Below, one piece after another: positions 37,250-48,402 of a stretch of 64,000 nucleotides of DNA. Source of the DNA: Liopterus haemorrhoidalis. Its lineage: Eukaryota > Arthropoda > Insecta > Coleoptera > Dytiscidae. The stretch lies in the NCBI GenBank assembly GCA_963971575.1, contig OZ020622.1, positions 4,874,279 to 4,938,278 of the forward strand, written 5' to 3'. Position 1 is the first letter of the stretch. Every line of letters starts with the position of its first letter. The notes below the pieces were generated by a model that was not told where the DNA came from, did no database searches, and was given only the letters and a program-made list of their open reading frames with translations. The position numbers were made by a program, and so were the translations under genes.

Positions 37250-38356
37250 TCACTCAATTTCCCTTATAGTGAGAGGTTCCCTATTTCTGTATCTTACAGA
37301 ATTTCTAGGCATTTCAATCGCCCTCAACCTCGGATAATATCCGATACTTCTTGGAGCAGGTGGTGCATATGCTTGCGACCCACCTTTCCACATCATCGCT
37401 ATCAATAAATAAAAACCACCAATAATCTTACCAACTAAATTAACACAAGCAATCATAAATGGTGTGCATGCATTAATAAATACAGATAATTCTCGCATTA
37501 GTTTAAGTGTAAAATCCATAAAAAAACCAACACCGTAAATAACTGATGTAGCTAACGTAGCTACAAATACCGACAAAAAAGTAACTGCCTGTTTAATATT
37601 TCCCGGTGTTAATGCCTCGGTAAAAAACCATAAAGTATTTTCCCGTACAGTATTTTTTAAATTATCAAGTAAAAAATCAATTGAAATATTTGATTCAGAA
37701 TCTTGGGTTGTCATGGTTTGAGGTTGTTGTAAATCAACATCGGTCATGGGTCGTACAACTTTAACTTGTAATAATATTTCTTTTCTTCTAAAACGGACAG
37801 ATCTTATTTTGTACCAATAATGTCCAAATGTGTTACTGTTGGATTCTACCCAAAAACAATAGCCATTTGGAGCTCCTAGAAATAAATAAAAAGTTAATAA
37901 ATGTGCAGTGTTCTCCCCATTTTTGCCGGGTGAATTATTTCTCTGATTGTCCCGAACTTTTATTTATAATTTAGGGTTCACCTGACATTTTAAGCTACTA
38001 AAAATCTCTGGGGAGAGACCTGATTTGATTTTAGTCTTACCTATAAATGCAGGATTAGTAATTCCAATCCAATGATTTTTATAAAAATCTTTCAACCGTT
38101 TTCTAACCACGTCAATATCTTTTTTAAATTTTTCTTCATCATTGACAACAATAACGTCTCTATAAGATTGTAGCGGTTCAACAAAGCGTCTTTCTTGAAA
38201 ATGTCCAAGAAATAAACGACCTTGTAACATTTGTTTAGCAAATATTCTAACATTTCTTTCTTCTACAGTTAAAATATCTTCCCTATCTTCAGCGGCGGAC
38301 GATTCCGAATTGTCAAGATATGAATATTGTGCCATTGCGTAACTTAAATCACTCAT
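37250..38356 (-). CDS. Unidentified two-exon membrane protein
   Basis: Exons 38356-38041 and 37875-37250 join in phase (Gly codon split) to give 313 residues. I do not recognise the family. The N-terminal 150 residues are soluble and charged (KFKKDIDVVRKRLKDFYKNH). A motif GAPNGYCFWVESNSNTFGHY spans the splice junction. Two hydrophobic segments follow at about residues 201-226 and 236-266 (AVTFLSVFVATLATSVIYGV; NACTPFMIACVNLVGKIIGG). A basic, Pro-rich C-tail ends the protein. There is no signal peptide. The balanced exon structure, phase and length argue for a real gene. The promoter is shared, head to head, with the ferredoxin gene. Confidence 0.8.
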
Positions 38357-39014
38357 TACACAATACTACATTTTTTATTACATATTTTATAAATAATAGT
38401 CTAGATTTCTTTATTTTTTCATTATTTATCGGCAAAACGTCACCCATAACCTTGAAAGTTCGTTTGACAGTTCCGTACAATTTTTATTCATTCAAAAGTA
38501 GAGTTGGCACTACTTTTAAATTCTAATTTTGGGAAATATCGTCTTTGGGCAGTTTTAAATTACTAAAATTCACATTTTTATTACAAATTTTACATTACAC
38601 TTCTACTGGAAACATATTTAATGTTATACGCGATATACGTCAAATTTGACATTTGGTACTATCCTATATTTTTTAATAAAAACTCATTTTACGATTTTTA
38701 AGTGGTTTAAGGTGGTTATTTCATTTTTTTTGCGTAAAAATACTATTTATGACATACTTTTAGTACACTTGCACTGTATTTAAACCTTGACCATATAAAA
38801 AGTGACACATCTTCTAGAAGGACCATAGTGCGCATAGTTAGCTCTTTGTGGTTGATTCGTTCATTAATAATGGAAATAAATTTTGCGTGTAACACGTGAA
38901 TATTGTCTTATCTGACAAGTATTTCTTTTGTACAAAATTATAAATGCTTTGAGATAAAGCACATCGCTATATAAAGTTATGATAGTGTTGTAATTTATTC
39001 AGAAAATAATAAAA
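38357..39014. promoter_or_regulatory. Divergent region between membrane protein gene and ferredoxin
   Basis: 658 bases containing both 5' ends. No transposon-like inverted repeat and no coding exon is seen. The region is AT-rich, without an assignable TATA box. Confidence 0.5.
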
Positions 39015-39684
39015 ATGGCTTTCTGCAGTTTATTTAAAAATATAAGTGCCGTTTCGGCAATATCTGCCAGAAATTTATTTAGATCATCATTAAATATTAA
39101 TAATACAAGAAAACTGTGTGCGTCTGTACCTGTATTAAATAAAAAAGAGTAAGTAATAAGCAGTGGTTGCACAATCTTTAATTGGAACAAGTGAAATCGG
39201 GAAAAATTACCTAAATTACCTCAAATATTTCTACTTTACCATCAGTTTTTTTCCCGATTTCCAAGTAATAATCAATGTAACAATAACCACAACATCCTTT
39301 TAATTATTTTTGCTGTATTAACTAAAATTCTAACCTTTTTTCAGGATTTCTGTAACATTTTTTAAAGCAAATGGTGATAAAATAAGCGTAAAAGGAAAAG
39401 TTGGAGACAGTCTTTTGGATGTTGTTGTAAACAATGATGTAGATCTGGATGGATTTGGAGCTTGCGAAGGTACCCTTACATGTTCAACCTGCCATTTAAT
39501 CTTAAAACCAGAAGATTTCAGTCGTGTCCCTGAGAAAGCAACAGATGAAGAACTTGATATGTTAGATTTGGCCTATGATCTAACGGATACATCTAGATTA
39601 GGATGTCAAATTATTTTAACTGAAGATTTGGATGGACTCGAAGTTAAAGTACCAGCTACTATTAACGATGCGAGAGTTAGCTAA
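39015..39684 (+). CDS. FDX1-like: Mitochondrial adrenodoxin-type [2Fe-2S] ferredoxin, 2 exons
   Basis: Transfers electrons from ferredoxin reductase to mitochondrial P450s and to Fe-S or haem A assembly. Exons 39015-39148 and 39345-39684 join in phase to give 157 residues. Residues 1-45 are an Arg/Ser/Asn-rich mitochondrial presequence with almost no acidic residues. The four cluster cysteines are in [16 protein letters not shown] (three) and RLGCQIIL (one). The acidic partner-binding helix is [15 protein letters not shown]. The CSTCHLI and NDARVS features resemble FDX1 (adrenodoxin) more than FDX2; in flies FDX1-type proteins support ecdysteroid synthesis. The poly(A) signal AATAAA is at 39778-39783. 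Confidence 0.94.
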
Positions 39685-40208
39685 CATAATATAAATTAGG
39701 TGTAGATTACATGGGTAAAAGTTATTTTAATTTTTGTAAAAGTATATACGTAATACGTTATTATCTGTAAAGAAATTAATAAATGTTGAAAAGATAAAAA
39801 TGTATTTATTTCTGTTGTATTCAAGCTTTTTTACTGATAAAAATACTGTATTATATTTATAATACCTTAATTATATAGAAAAGATAAGATTATTTATAAA
39901 AAATATTTTAAAAAAATAAAAAATGTTAATTTAAAACTATCAAACAAACGCATTTAGTACAACAAAAAACGAACTTCGCGTTCTAATGTCAAACGTAATA
40001 AAACGTATTTAAAAAGAAATAAACCAAGTAAAGACACTTACATTTTTTCTAAAACTGTTTAAAAAACTATAGTAATTAATATTAGTCTAATAAAAACAAC
40101 TATAAGATAAATTACAAGCGTAAAAGTTTGAATTTATAGGTTATGTTTGATGCTGTATCAAATTTGTAAATAAAAATATTATACATTACTTTTTGTTTTA
40201 ATTAAAAA
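39685..40208. other. Spacer between ferredoxin and SNIP1
   Basis: The ferredoxin 3' UTR and SNIP1 promoter region. It is AT-rich; I see no repeat, RNA gene or coding exon. Confidence 0.5.
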
Positions 40209-41864
40209 ATGGGACATTCTAAAAAGAAAAAACGTGATTCCTCAAGCAGTAGTAGTAGTAGTAGTGATAGTTCTACTTCAGAAGATGAAAAAAAGAAAAT
40301 AACTGATTCAGAATCGTCACCAGAACATTCAAGAAAGACTGAAAAAGTAAAACGTCAAGCTTCTTATTCAGATGATGAAGAAAGATCTAAGAAAAGAGAT
40401 TTAGAAAAAAAAGGTGTTGTTAAAAAGTCGCGATTCGAAGAAGCACAAAAATCAAAATGGGACAGTCCAGCCGAAAACATTAAAACAGACAGGTATTTTA
40501 AACTATTTTCATAAAATCAAACTTGAGTGCAACAAGCACATACATAAATCTATTTTGACGGCAATAAAGATTTTATATATATACATACATAAAGAGTTTA
40601 CTCCTATATGAGCAAATACAGATGTACGGATTTTAATTTAAACGGAACTCAATACAAATTTTCAATGATATTACGGGCTATTATACCATAAATTTTATCT
40701 ATTTGACTTGGGTGGCCATGGTTTTTTATAAAGAAAAAGTTATTTTTTTGCTCCGATCTTTCTTTTTTATTATTGAAATGTCTAAATGAAATATTTTAAG
40801 TTTAATCATGTTTCGAGCTACAGATATATAGTTTGGTTTTTTTATTTAAGCAGTACTAGATTTTGAAAACCTTTAATGTTTAAATAAGGCTTTTGATCAT
40901 TTGTTTGGTGTAGTATTTAAAAAAAAACTTATTTTTTTTTAGAAAAAGAGATAGAGAATCATATAATCGTAATCCAGAAAAAGATGACGAACGCTACAGA
41001 AAACATGATAAATTCAAAAACGACAAAGAACGTAGAGATGATGACAGATATCGTGAGAACTATGATCGTCGAGAAAATTACGACAGACATCACGACAGAA
41101 GATATGAAAGAAATCAAGGTACATCAGATGATAGGCGAAACGACAGAAGACCTCGAAACCGCAGCAGGGAAAGAAGTAGAGAACGTAGCCGATCAAGAGA
41201 CAATCGTGATAGACGAGATACAAAACCATACCAGAAAAGATATCAAAAACGGGAAAATAATAGTGACCATGAAAACTACGACTGGGGTAAAAGGGGAGAC
41301 GAACCGAGAAAACCACCACCTGAAAAAGAAAAGCCGAACTTTGGACTATCAGGAAAATTAACGGAAGAAACAAATACATATCGTGGAGTTGTTATTAAGT
41401 ATAGTGAACCTCAAGAGGCTCGAAAACCAAAAAGACGATGGCGTTTATATCCATTTAAAGGTGAAAAAGCTTTACCAACACTATACATCCATCGGGAGAG
41501 TGCTTATCTAATGGGACGAGATCGTAAAGTTGTAGATTTTCCACTAGACCATCCATCGTGTTCAAAACAACATGCAGTACTTCAATACCGCTTAGTTCCT
41601 TTTACTAGAGATGATGGCAGCACTGGGAAACGTGTTCGTCCTTATATAATAGATTTAGATTCTGCTAATGGCACATATATTAATAATAAAAAAATAGATC
41701 CTAGAAAATATGTTGAACTTCTCGAAAAAGATGTTATAAAATTTGGATATAGTTCTCGTGAATATGTTTTATTACACGAAAACAGTAAAGATGAAGGATT
41801 GGATGATGATGTAAAGAATGAAGATGAAGAAGTAGCTGTTAAAGAAGAACCAGAAGATAACTGA
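40209..41864 (+). CDS. SNIP1: Smad nuclear-interacting protein 1, FHA domain, 2 exons
   Basis: A spliceosome-associated nuclear protein that also regulates SMAD/CBP signalling and microRNA processing in animals. Exons 40209-40492 and 40943-41864 join in phase (split Arg codon) to give 401 residues, near human SNIP1 (396). The N-terminal half is Ser- and Arg/Asp/Glu-rich and disordered. A conserved linker KPNFGLSGKLTEETNTYRGV precedes the FHA domain at about residues 255-375: the core motifs are LMGRDRKVVDFPLDHPSCSK, QHAVLQYR and DLDSANGTYINNKKI. The C-terminus is acidic. It is convergent with PAICS; a poly(A) signal AATAAA is at 41924-41929. Confidence 0.95.
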
Positions 41865-42331
41865 AGAATCAAAATAATTTAAATACAATAGGTCTAATTG
41901 ATGAGTACTTGACATGCGAAAAAAATAAACACTCACCAAAATACTGAGCGTTACAAAGTTCTACAGTTCGGTCAGTTGATGAATATAGATAGTTCTCGAT
42001 TTACAACAGGGTTCTGTTCATAAAAGACCCCAGCGTAAGTCGATTTCAGCACACGATCATGCAGTGCAGTACAAAAAACGCCCCCAAACGCATGTACTCT
42101 TAATTTCAGCCTTGAAAATTAAGAACAGTACTTTAAATTAATATTTCTATTGTAATATTTTAGCATTATTTGACACTATGTATTTAAAAGGGTATTAAAA
42201 TTAATTATGCAATTGTTTATTTAAATTTTTTCAACAATAATGGCATTTTATTTCATAAGGTTATGAAAAATGTATAAAAATCATGTAATTCTTAATAAAC
42301 AAATCTAAACAAATAAAAAACATTGTTATTT
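41865..42331. other. Convergent spacer between SNIP1 and PAICS
   Basis: Holds both 3' ends. AATAAA at 41924-41929 and 42294-42299 could serve SNIP1, and TTTATT at 42247-42252 could serve PAICS on the minus strand. If the distal SNIP1 site is used, the two transcripts would overlap. No repeat is recognised. Confidence 0.5.
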
Positions 42332-45300
42332 TTAATTGGAATGTAATTTTTTGTCTGCAACTTTAAGAGCGACATAATTATTCAATTGTTTCACACGTAG
42401 TTTGGACCAAACAATATAATTATCCAATCCAATTATTTGTGCTGCGTTTAAAGCTGCGGCTTCTGGATATAGTACGGTACTGCAACCAAGACCAGATGGT
42501 ACAGTTAAGCTTGACCAAACATCACGATCGACATTATCGGAGTTGACTGGTGGACAGTTTATGACTGGATAGCTTGTGTTTCCGGAAAGAACTGGTCCAA
42601 GACCATTAGAACGACCAGCGACAGCAATAAAGATAACCTGTAAATATAAATTGTGGAGTTACAACTGTTTAATCACAAGTAATGTGGTGATTGCTGGTTG
42701 CATTCTGTCTTTTCTACAAAATTAGTGCAATAAACTCAAGACTCATACTTGCGTATAACGCGGAAAATTGAATTCCTGTTTTCTTGCTGTATTTTTCAGA
42801 ACTATTTAGACGCGCCAATATAATTAAAAACAACATTTTTATTACTGAATATTTTTGTATGAGAAACTAATTTTTGGTATTGCCCTGCCTTTAGTTTGGA
42901 CAAAAGTATGTTTTTAAAATATATAAAAACTTGTTTAAGAACGATTTTTACCTTTTGTGGCAGAGATTCATAGTAGCTAACAATTTTCAATGTTTCTTCT
43001 GTCCCTTTATGAGCTGAAGTAACTCTCAAATCAACTTGAAGTCCAAAAGTCTCACAGTGCTTTTTAATAGCTTGACAATGGGCTTCATCAGATGGACTTC
43101 CCATTAAAACAACAACAATATGCTCCATCTTTGGAATGAGCTGATTTAGTTGTTCGCTAACCCATTCGAAATTTCTTTTTACAGTATCCAAATCAGATTG
43201 TGTAACCGTAGCTAAGTTACGATAAACTTGTTTATCAACCATTAGACGTTTGTCTCCGGATGGCCAAAGCCGCCAGCTATCTGAATCGATCACATCGGCA
43301 ACAAGGATTTGTCCTATGTAAGAAAAATTTTTAAGATCCTGTTTGGTGCGGTTTGTGGTATGACTTACCAGTACTATCGACTCCGAACTCGATTTTCATG
43401 TCGATCAAAGCACAGTTTCTGGTAGCCCAGACTTTTTCGAGAACTTCAAATACAAGGATTGAAGTTTTACGCATTATATCTACCTCAGTTTGTCCTTAAA
43501 AAAAAAAAAAGATATTTATATGGATTTAATTTAATTTTTCTTTCCCTATAAATTTATTTTAAATTGTATACATAGATTCTTTGACCATATTAAATGGATT
43601 GGTTAAGTATTAATTTTTATAGGTATCAGTCTAATAAAACAAAGTTCTTTTCTTGTCAAATAGTTAAAAATTATTATTATATTATTTATTTTACATCGGC
43701 CTTTATTTCTGCAACGAGGCTAATCGCCGATGCCAGGGGGCGAGCTCCTACACCTGGATGTGGGGTGAATGATTGTGAAAATTAGAGTAATGTAAACATA
43801 TTATTCTCGCCCGAATAATATCACCAACGAAGCAGGCTCGAACCACCGGCCGCCTAGTCACGCCTGTTTCTTACAGTCTAAAACCGCACGACTTAATGCG
43901 CTTAGCCACTCAAATAGTTAAAAATATTTTATTTGCTGACTAATTTTGATTCTCTCTGAATCATTTTCAAGGCTTGCAAATATAAAAAAATGTTAAAAAA
44001 GACTTAAAAATAAATAGTTAAAAAATTAATCAATAGTTCAAAATACACATTGAATATATTTCATATTTAACGGACATTTTCTTCAAAAATCTTTCCTACT
44101 TGTTCAGACAGTTAAGTGTGCATGTCGACTGCACAAAAAATTAATACTTAATCAATTTATTTTAAAGTTTAATAACTGATATGATAATCAATTTTGGTCA
44201 TTATAACTTATGATGAGAATTATAGTGTTGATTGCCGATAAAAAATGATTTTTCGCTACCAAATTACTATTTAAAAATATTTATATATTTCCGATTTGTT
44301 CCAAAATGTGATTTAAGACTAATTTGGGCCTAAGGAGAACAAAAAAGATATTTAAATATTCCGTGGTCTTGGTTTTGAGATATGGTCAGAATTTTACAGG
44401 GCTGTGTATTCGTGATACCCAAATAAATACGCCATTAAGGGGTAACGAGGGGTTGAGAACTGCTGAGTTAAACCACTAAAAATTACAAAATTCAGTGAAT
44501 CCCCTCTTTAACAAAGTTTAGTAAAGCCCCAAGGAAAAATACATGACACCATAGCGATTTATCGATTAATTTTACTTCAAGTCTTCACTGCTGAGCTACT
44601 GTTCAAATAAATTCACGATAAAATAATAATAGAGATAACTTTTGGAGATTTTAAAAAGGTAAGTGAAATATAGATTATTTTTGGATTAAGATTTAGAGAA
44701 AGAAAAATATTTAATCTCTTCACTTGGATTTTGGGGGTGAGGACCTTTTTTTTTTCTTGTCACTTGGATTTTGGGAGGTGAGGACCTATTTTTTTTCTTG
44801 TCACTTGGATTTTGGGAGATGAGGACCTTTTTTTTGCTCGTCACTTGAATTTTGGGAGGTGAGGACCTATTTTTTTTCTTGTCACTTGGATTTTGGGAGA
44901 TGAGGACCTTTTTTTTTGCTCGTCACTTGAATTTTGGGAGGTGAGGACCTATTTTTTTTCTTGTCACTTGGATTTTGGGAGATGAGGACCTTTTTTTTTG
45001 CTCGTCACTTGAATTTTGGGAGGTGAGGACCTATTTTTTTTCTTGTCACTTGGATTTTGGGAGATGAGGACCTTTTTTTTGCTCGTCACTTGAATTTTGG
45101 GAGGTGAGGACCTATTTTTTTTCTTGTCACTTGGATTTTGGGAGATGAGGACCTTTTTTTTTGCTCGTCACTTGAATTTTGGGAGGTGAGGACCTATTTT
45201 TTTTCTTGTCACTTGGATTTTGGGAGATGAGGACCTTTTTTTTTGCTCTTCACTTGAATTTTGGGAGGTGAGGACCTATTTTTTTTTCTTGTCACTTGGA

Positions 45301-47462
45301 TTTTGGGAGATGAGGACCTTTTTTTTGCTCGTCACTTGGATTTTGGGAAGTGAGGACCTTTTTGTTTTTTGCTCATCACTTAAATTTTGAGAGATGATAA
45401 TTTTTTATATATTTTAGCAGGCTTTTCCTAAACAAAATGATCAAAAGCTTTAATCAATTGGAAAAAGTTACTAGATTTGAAAATCTAGTTCTGCCTATAC
45501 CAAAGAAACAACCTACTAGGTTGTTTCAAACGTTTAGGCGGAACTAGATTTTGCAATCTAGTTACTTCCATCGTTTGAATCGTTCTTTTTGACCGTTTTG
45601 TTTAAGCTTTGTAAATTATACTTATTGTAGAAATAAACATTTTTTGGTTAAGGTTAATATAATTTTAAAATGTCATTTTCTTTATATTTTAATTTTTTGT
45701 GTCATTCTTAATACAAATTTCCCATTTATTAATTTTTTTGTCATTAAAATATATAAAAAAATAATTTAATTTTGACATAGGTCATTCGTTTCCATGGTTT
45801 CATTGTTGTAATTTTAAATTTTGACAGTCCAACTTGAAAAATTAAATAAACCAAGAAAGGTCCCTTGTCGTGACAACCTAAAAGAACCAAGTTCCCATTT
45901 AGTTCCGCCTAAGCGTTTGAAACAGACTGTATTTATTTTTTTGTCGTTAAAATAGGTAAAAAAGTAATTTATTTTTGACATTTCGTTTCCATGGTTTCAC
46001 TGTTGGAATATTAAATTTTCACATACCAAACGTAAAACATGAAATAACCCAGCAATGGTAAACGTCCAAAATAACGGTGTCCGCATTAATATTGGACCAT
46101 TGCAAAATAATTTCAAAGATATTATGAAATAACCCAAGCAAGGTTCCTTCTTCTGACATCCTAAAAGAACGAAATTCCCATTTAGTTCCGCCTAAACTTT
46201 TGGAATAGCCTGTATATACTTCTCTATAAATATTTTTATACAAAATCTTGAAATATCTCACTTATTATTTAATTTACATGAAAAGTTTATATGGGGAATC
46301 CTTTAAACTTTTCATGTAAATTAATTTTTCTTTTCCTTCTTAATGCAGATTTTAATAAGATTATTTAGGGGTCAAGTGAAGTGTTATAATTCATGTATCA
46401 TTTACTTTTACAGTAAAAATAAATATAAGAAAAGAAACTATTCCTTTTTGTCTTATGTAGTATTTAATAAAATATATAATTAGGGAGCTATGGGGAAAGC
46501 TACCTATAAACGAAGTATTTCACTTATTTTTTACTTAACATCAAAAATATATACAAATGAGTGGTTTAGAATAAATAAATTAATATTTCCTGTTCTACTT
46601 GGATTTGAAATATCTCGCTTATAATTAACATTACAAAAACCGTACGAACTACGGGTACTCCAGCTAGTTCCTAGTATAAACTAGCTTGTAAGGAGCATTC
46701 AGAAGTACGCCACTGGCATTATAAAATATTTCCATAAAATAATAAAGATAGCAACTACGTAAATCTTATAACTGATTAAAAATAATAGCAAAAGGTCATA
46801 ACAGATCATTGCAATACTGTTGTTGCTATAAAAAATAACAGATTTCCGTCAAATGACGAGTTAATTAATTTTTCTTACCAATAACAAGGTCATTGACCTT
46901 GAACTTAGCTGATACAATCTGTTCTTCCGACCACTGCGGGTCATGATTAGCATCGTCTTTAAAAAAAGTCTCATACTTCACCGGATAAAACCTATATCCT
47001 TCCGGTACACCTACATTTCTCTTCAAAAATGATCCAGTAGCCAATCTACGTGTAACCCATTCAATAGGAACCATAGAACATTTTTTCGAGATAAAAGCAG
47101 TTTCGCTTGCTATTTTAATAAACGCAGTTTTAATTCCAACAGAATTCAATATTTCGAAAACTTTTGATGAAGTCTGGTTGGAGATAGCTGCTTTTCCTGA
47201 TAAATCATGCGCTTTTACACCATCTCCTGCTGTTATACGATCTTTATTCAATAAAAGTACATGCTCCGGTAGTTCAGGTAGATCATAAACTTTTTTAGTT
47301 TTTCCTTCGATAACAATATCTCCCAATTTATATCCTCCAACTGCAATTAAAGTTATTTATATAATTAACCTTGAGTTATTTGGACAACCCTGATCATTTC
47401 GGCGTGTTTAAATTTTAGGTTAGAACAAATTTAAAAACTTTACCTTCTGATATTTGTGCCAT
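42332..47462 (-). CDS. PAICS: PAICS: SAICAR synthetase / AIR carboxylase, 5 exons
   Basis: A bifunctional cytosolic enzyme of de novo purine synthesis: carboxylates AIR to CAIR, then joins aspartate to give SAICAR. Exons 47462-47444, 47340-46879, 43494-43369, 43313-42952, 42637-42332 join in phase to give 424 residues (human 425). The N-terminal SAICAR synthetase has [49 protein letters not shown] and [14 protein letters not shown]. The C-terminal class II PurE domain has [24 protein letters not shown] and [17 protein letters not shown]. Intron 2 (43495-46878) is swollen by a minisatellite, a tRNA-like repeat and MITEs. PAICS diverges from PPAT across 940 bases, as in vertebrates. Confidence 0.97.
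43832..43914 (-). repeat. tRNA-Ser/Leu-like sequence, probable SINE head, PAICS intron 2
   Basis: The minus strand reads GAGTGGCTAAGCGC (A box of a class II tRNA) and, about 55 bases later, GGTTCGAGCCTG (B box). The spacing allows a long variable arm as in tRNA-Ser or tRNA-Leu. The 3' acceptor sequence does not close a stem, so it is judged a tRNA-derived SINE rather than a functional tRNA. Confidence 0.6.
44721..45410. repeat. 41-bp minisatellite with dimeric higher-order structure, PAICS intron 2
   Basis: About 16 monomers of roughly 41 bases. From the third monomer on, two versions alternate: one with TTGGATTTTGGGAGATGAGG and a GCTCGT or CTTGT end, the other with TTGAATTTTGGGAGGTGAGG and ACCTATTTTTTTTC. 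The repeating dimer is about 81-82 bp. The final unit decays into flanking DNA. The same monomer, inverted, occurs three times inside the hAT-like MITE at 20391-20620, and once degenerate near 8951. Confidence 0.92.
45413..46215. mobile_element. Cluster of GGCGGAACTA-family MITEs in PAICS intron 2
   Basis: 45413-45514 is a 3' fragment (ends TTCTGCCTATACCAAAGAAA). 45518-45929 is a full copy with ends GGTTGTTTCAAACGTTTAGG and CCTAAGCGTTTGAAACAGAC, each flanked by TA. 45932-46210 is a partial copy. Within it, 46056-46128 matches 10568-10640, the edge of the large hairpin element. Fragments are head to tail with little unique DNA between. Confidence 0.78.
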
Positions 47463-48402
47463 TGCGGTTTTGTGGTTTAATGTATGAAGCTTACAAAAAG
47501 CAGGTACTCTTCTGGTTTAATTTGAGAAAAAACAAGCTTTTAAACAGTCTCAAACAAGTATATATTTCGTAAATCTCCCCGCTCTTCTTAATACTTGGTT
47601 CTTATTGGATGAAACACTACCACGCATGACAAAATTTAAACCAAACAATTTATCTTTGTAATAAACATGTTTTTCATGGTATAAAAATAAGATACGTTTA
47701 TTAATTGTTTTATTAAACTTCAATTGATACAATTTAATATTTTAATCTCCCCACCATTTTTGGTTTCGCGTAGTTTCATTCACGTGTGGAATGGAAGGGG
47801 GGAAAATCAGAGCACATGGTATTTTAGCGGTATAGAGTTTGTTAATCGGGTGATTCTTAAATTAAAGTTATATATTTAATTGGTAAGTTTTATTTTAATA
47901 GAAATGTAAAGAGATTATTGTCACAACTATTTGATATATCTTCCGCTTGTAAAGGGATAACTACCTGTTACTTTAGTAGGGTTGTCCAAAGTAGATTATA
48001 AAATTTTTGGGTCTCTTTTTTTTGTTAATTAAGCAATAAAAAAAGTTGTGTTACTGCTTACACACGTGAAATATAAATTATACGTATTAATAATCACATT
48101 CTTCAATCAATCTTGTTTATTTAGGACATAACATAAATAGTATTGGGTAATTTATTATTTATAAACAATATATTTATGTTATTAGCTTTATCAATAAAAA
48201 TATAAAGTATTATATATAGGAAATAACTCGCAAACATATTATTGTAATATTTGTTTTCTTGGAATTAATGAAAAATATATCAAAACAGTATAAAAGGTTA
48301 TCATTTGGTTCGCAAATGCGTCAGATTGTTGTAACATTTTAAAATAATATAAAACAGTTCAATAATCTATATAATAATATCTTTGAGTTTTCATAGATCA
48401 AG
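47463..48402. promoter_or_regulatory. Divergent promoter region of PAICS and PPAT
   Basis: 940 bases between the two start codons of a purine-pathway gene pair. No transposon with clear ends and no coding exon is seen. No TATA box is assignable. Shared regulation is inferred from the arrangement and from the known vertebrate bidirectional promoter of the same pair. Confidence 0.65.

Noticed and set aside
44721..45410. CRISPR-like regular repeats
   Set aside because: Repeats are contiguous without unique spacers and lie in an animal gene intron; it is a minisatellite.
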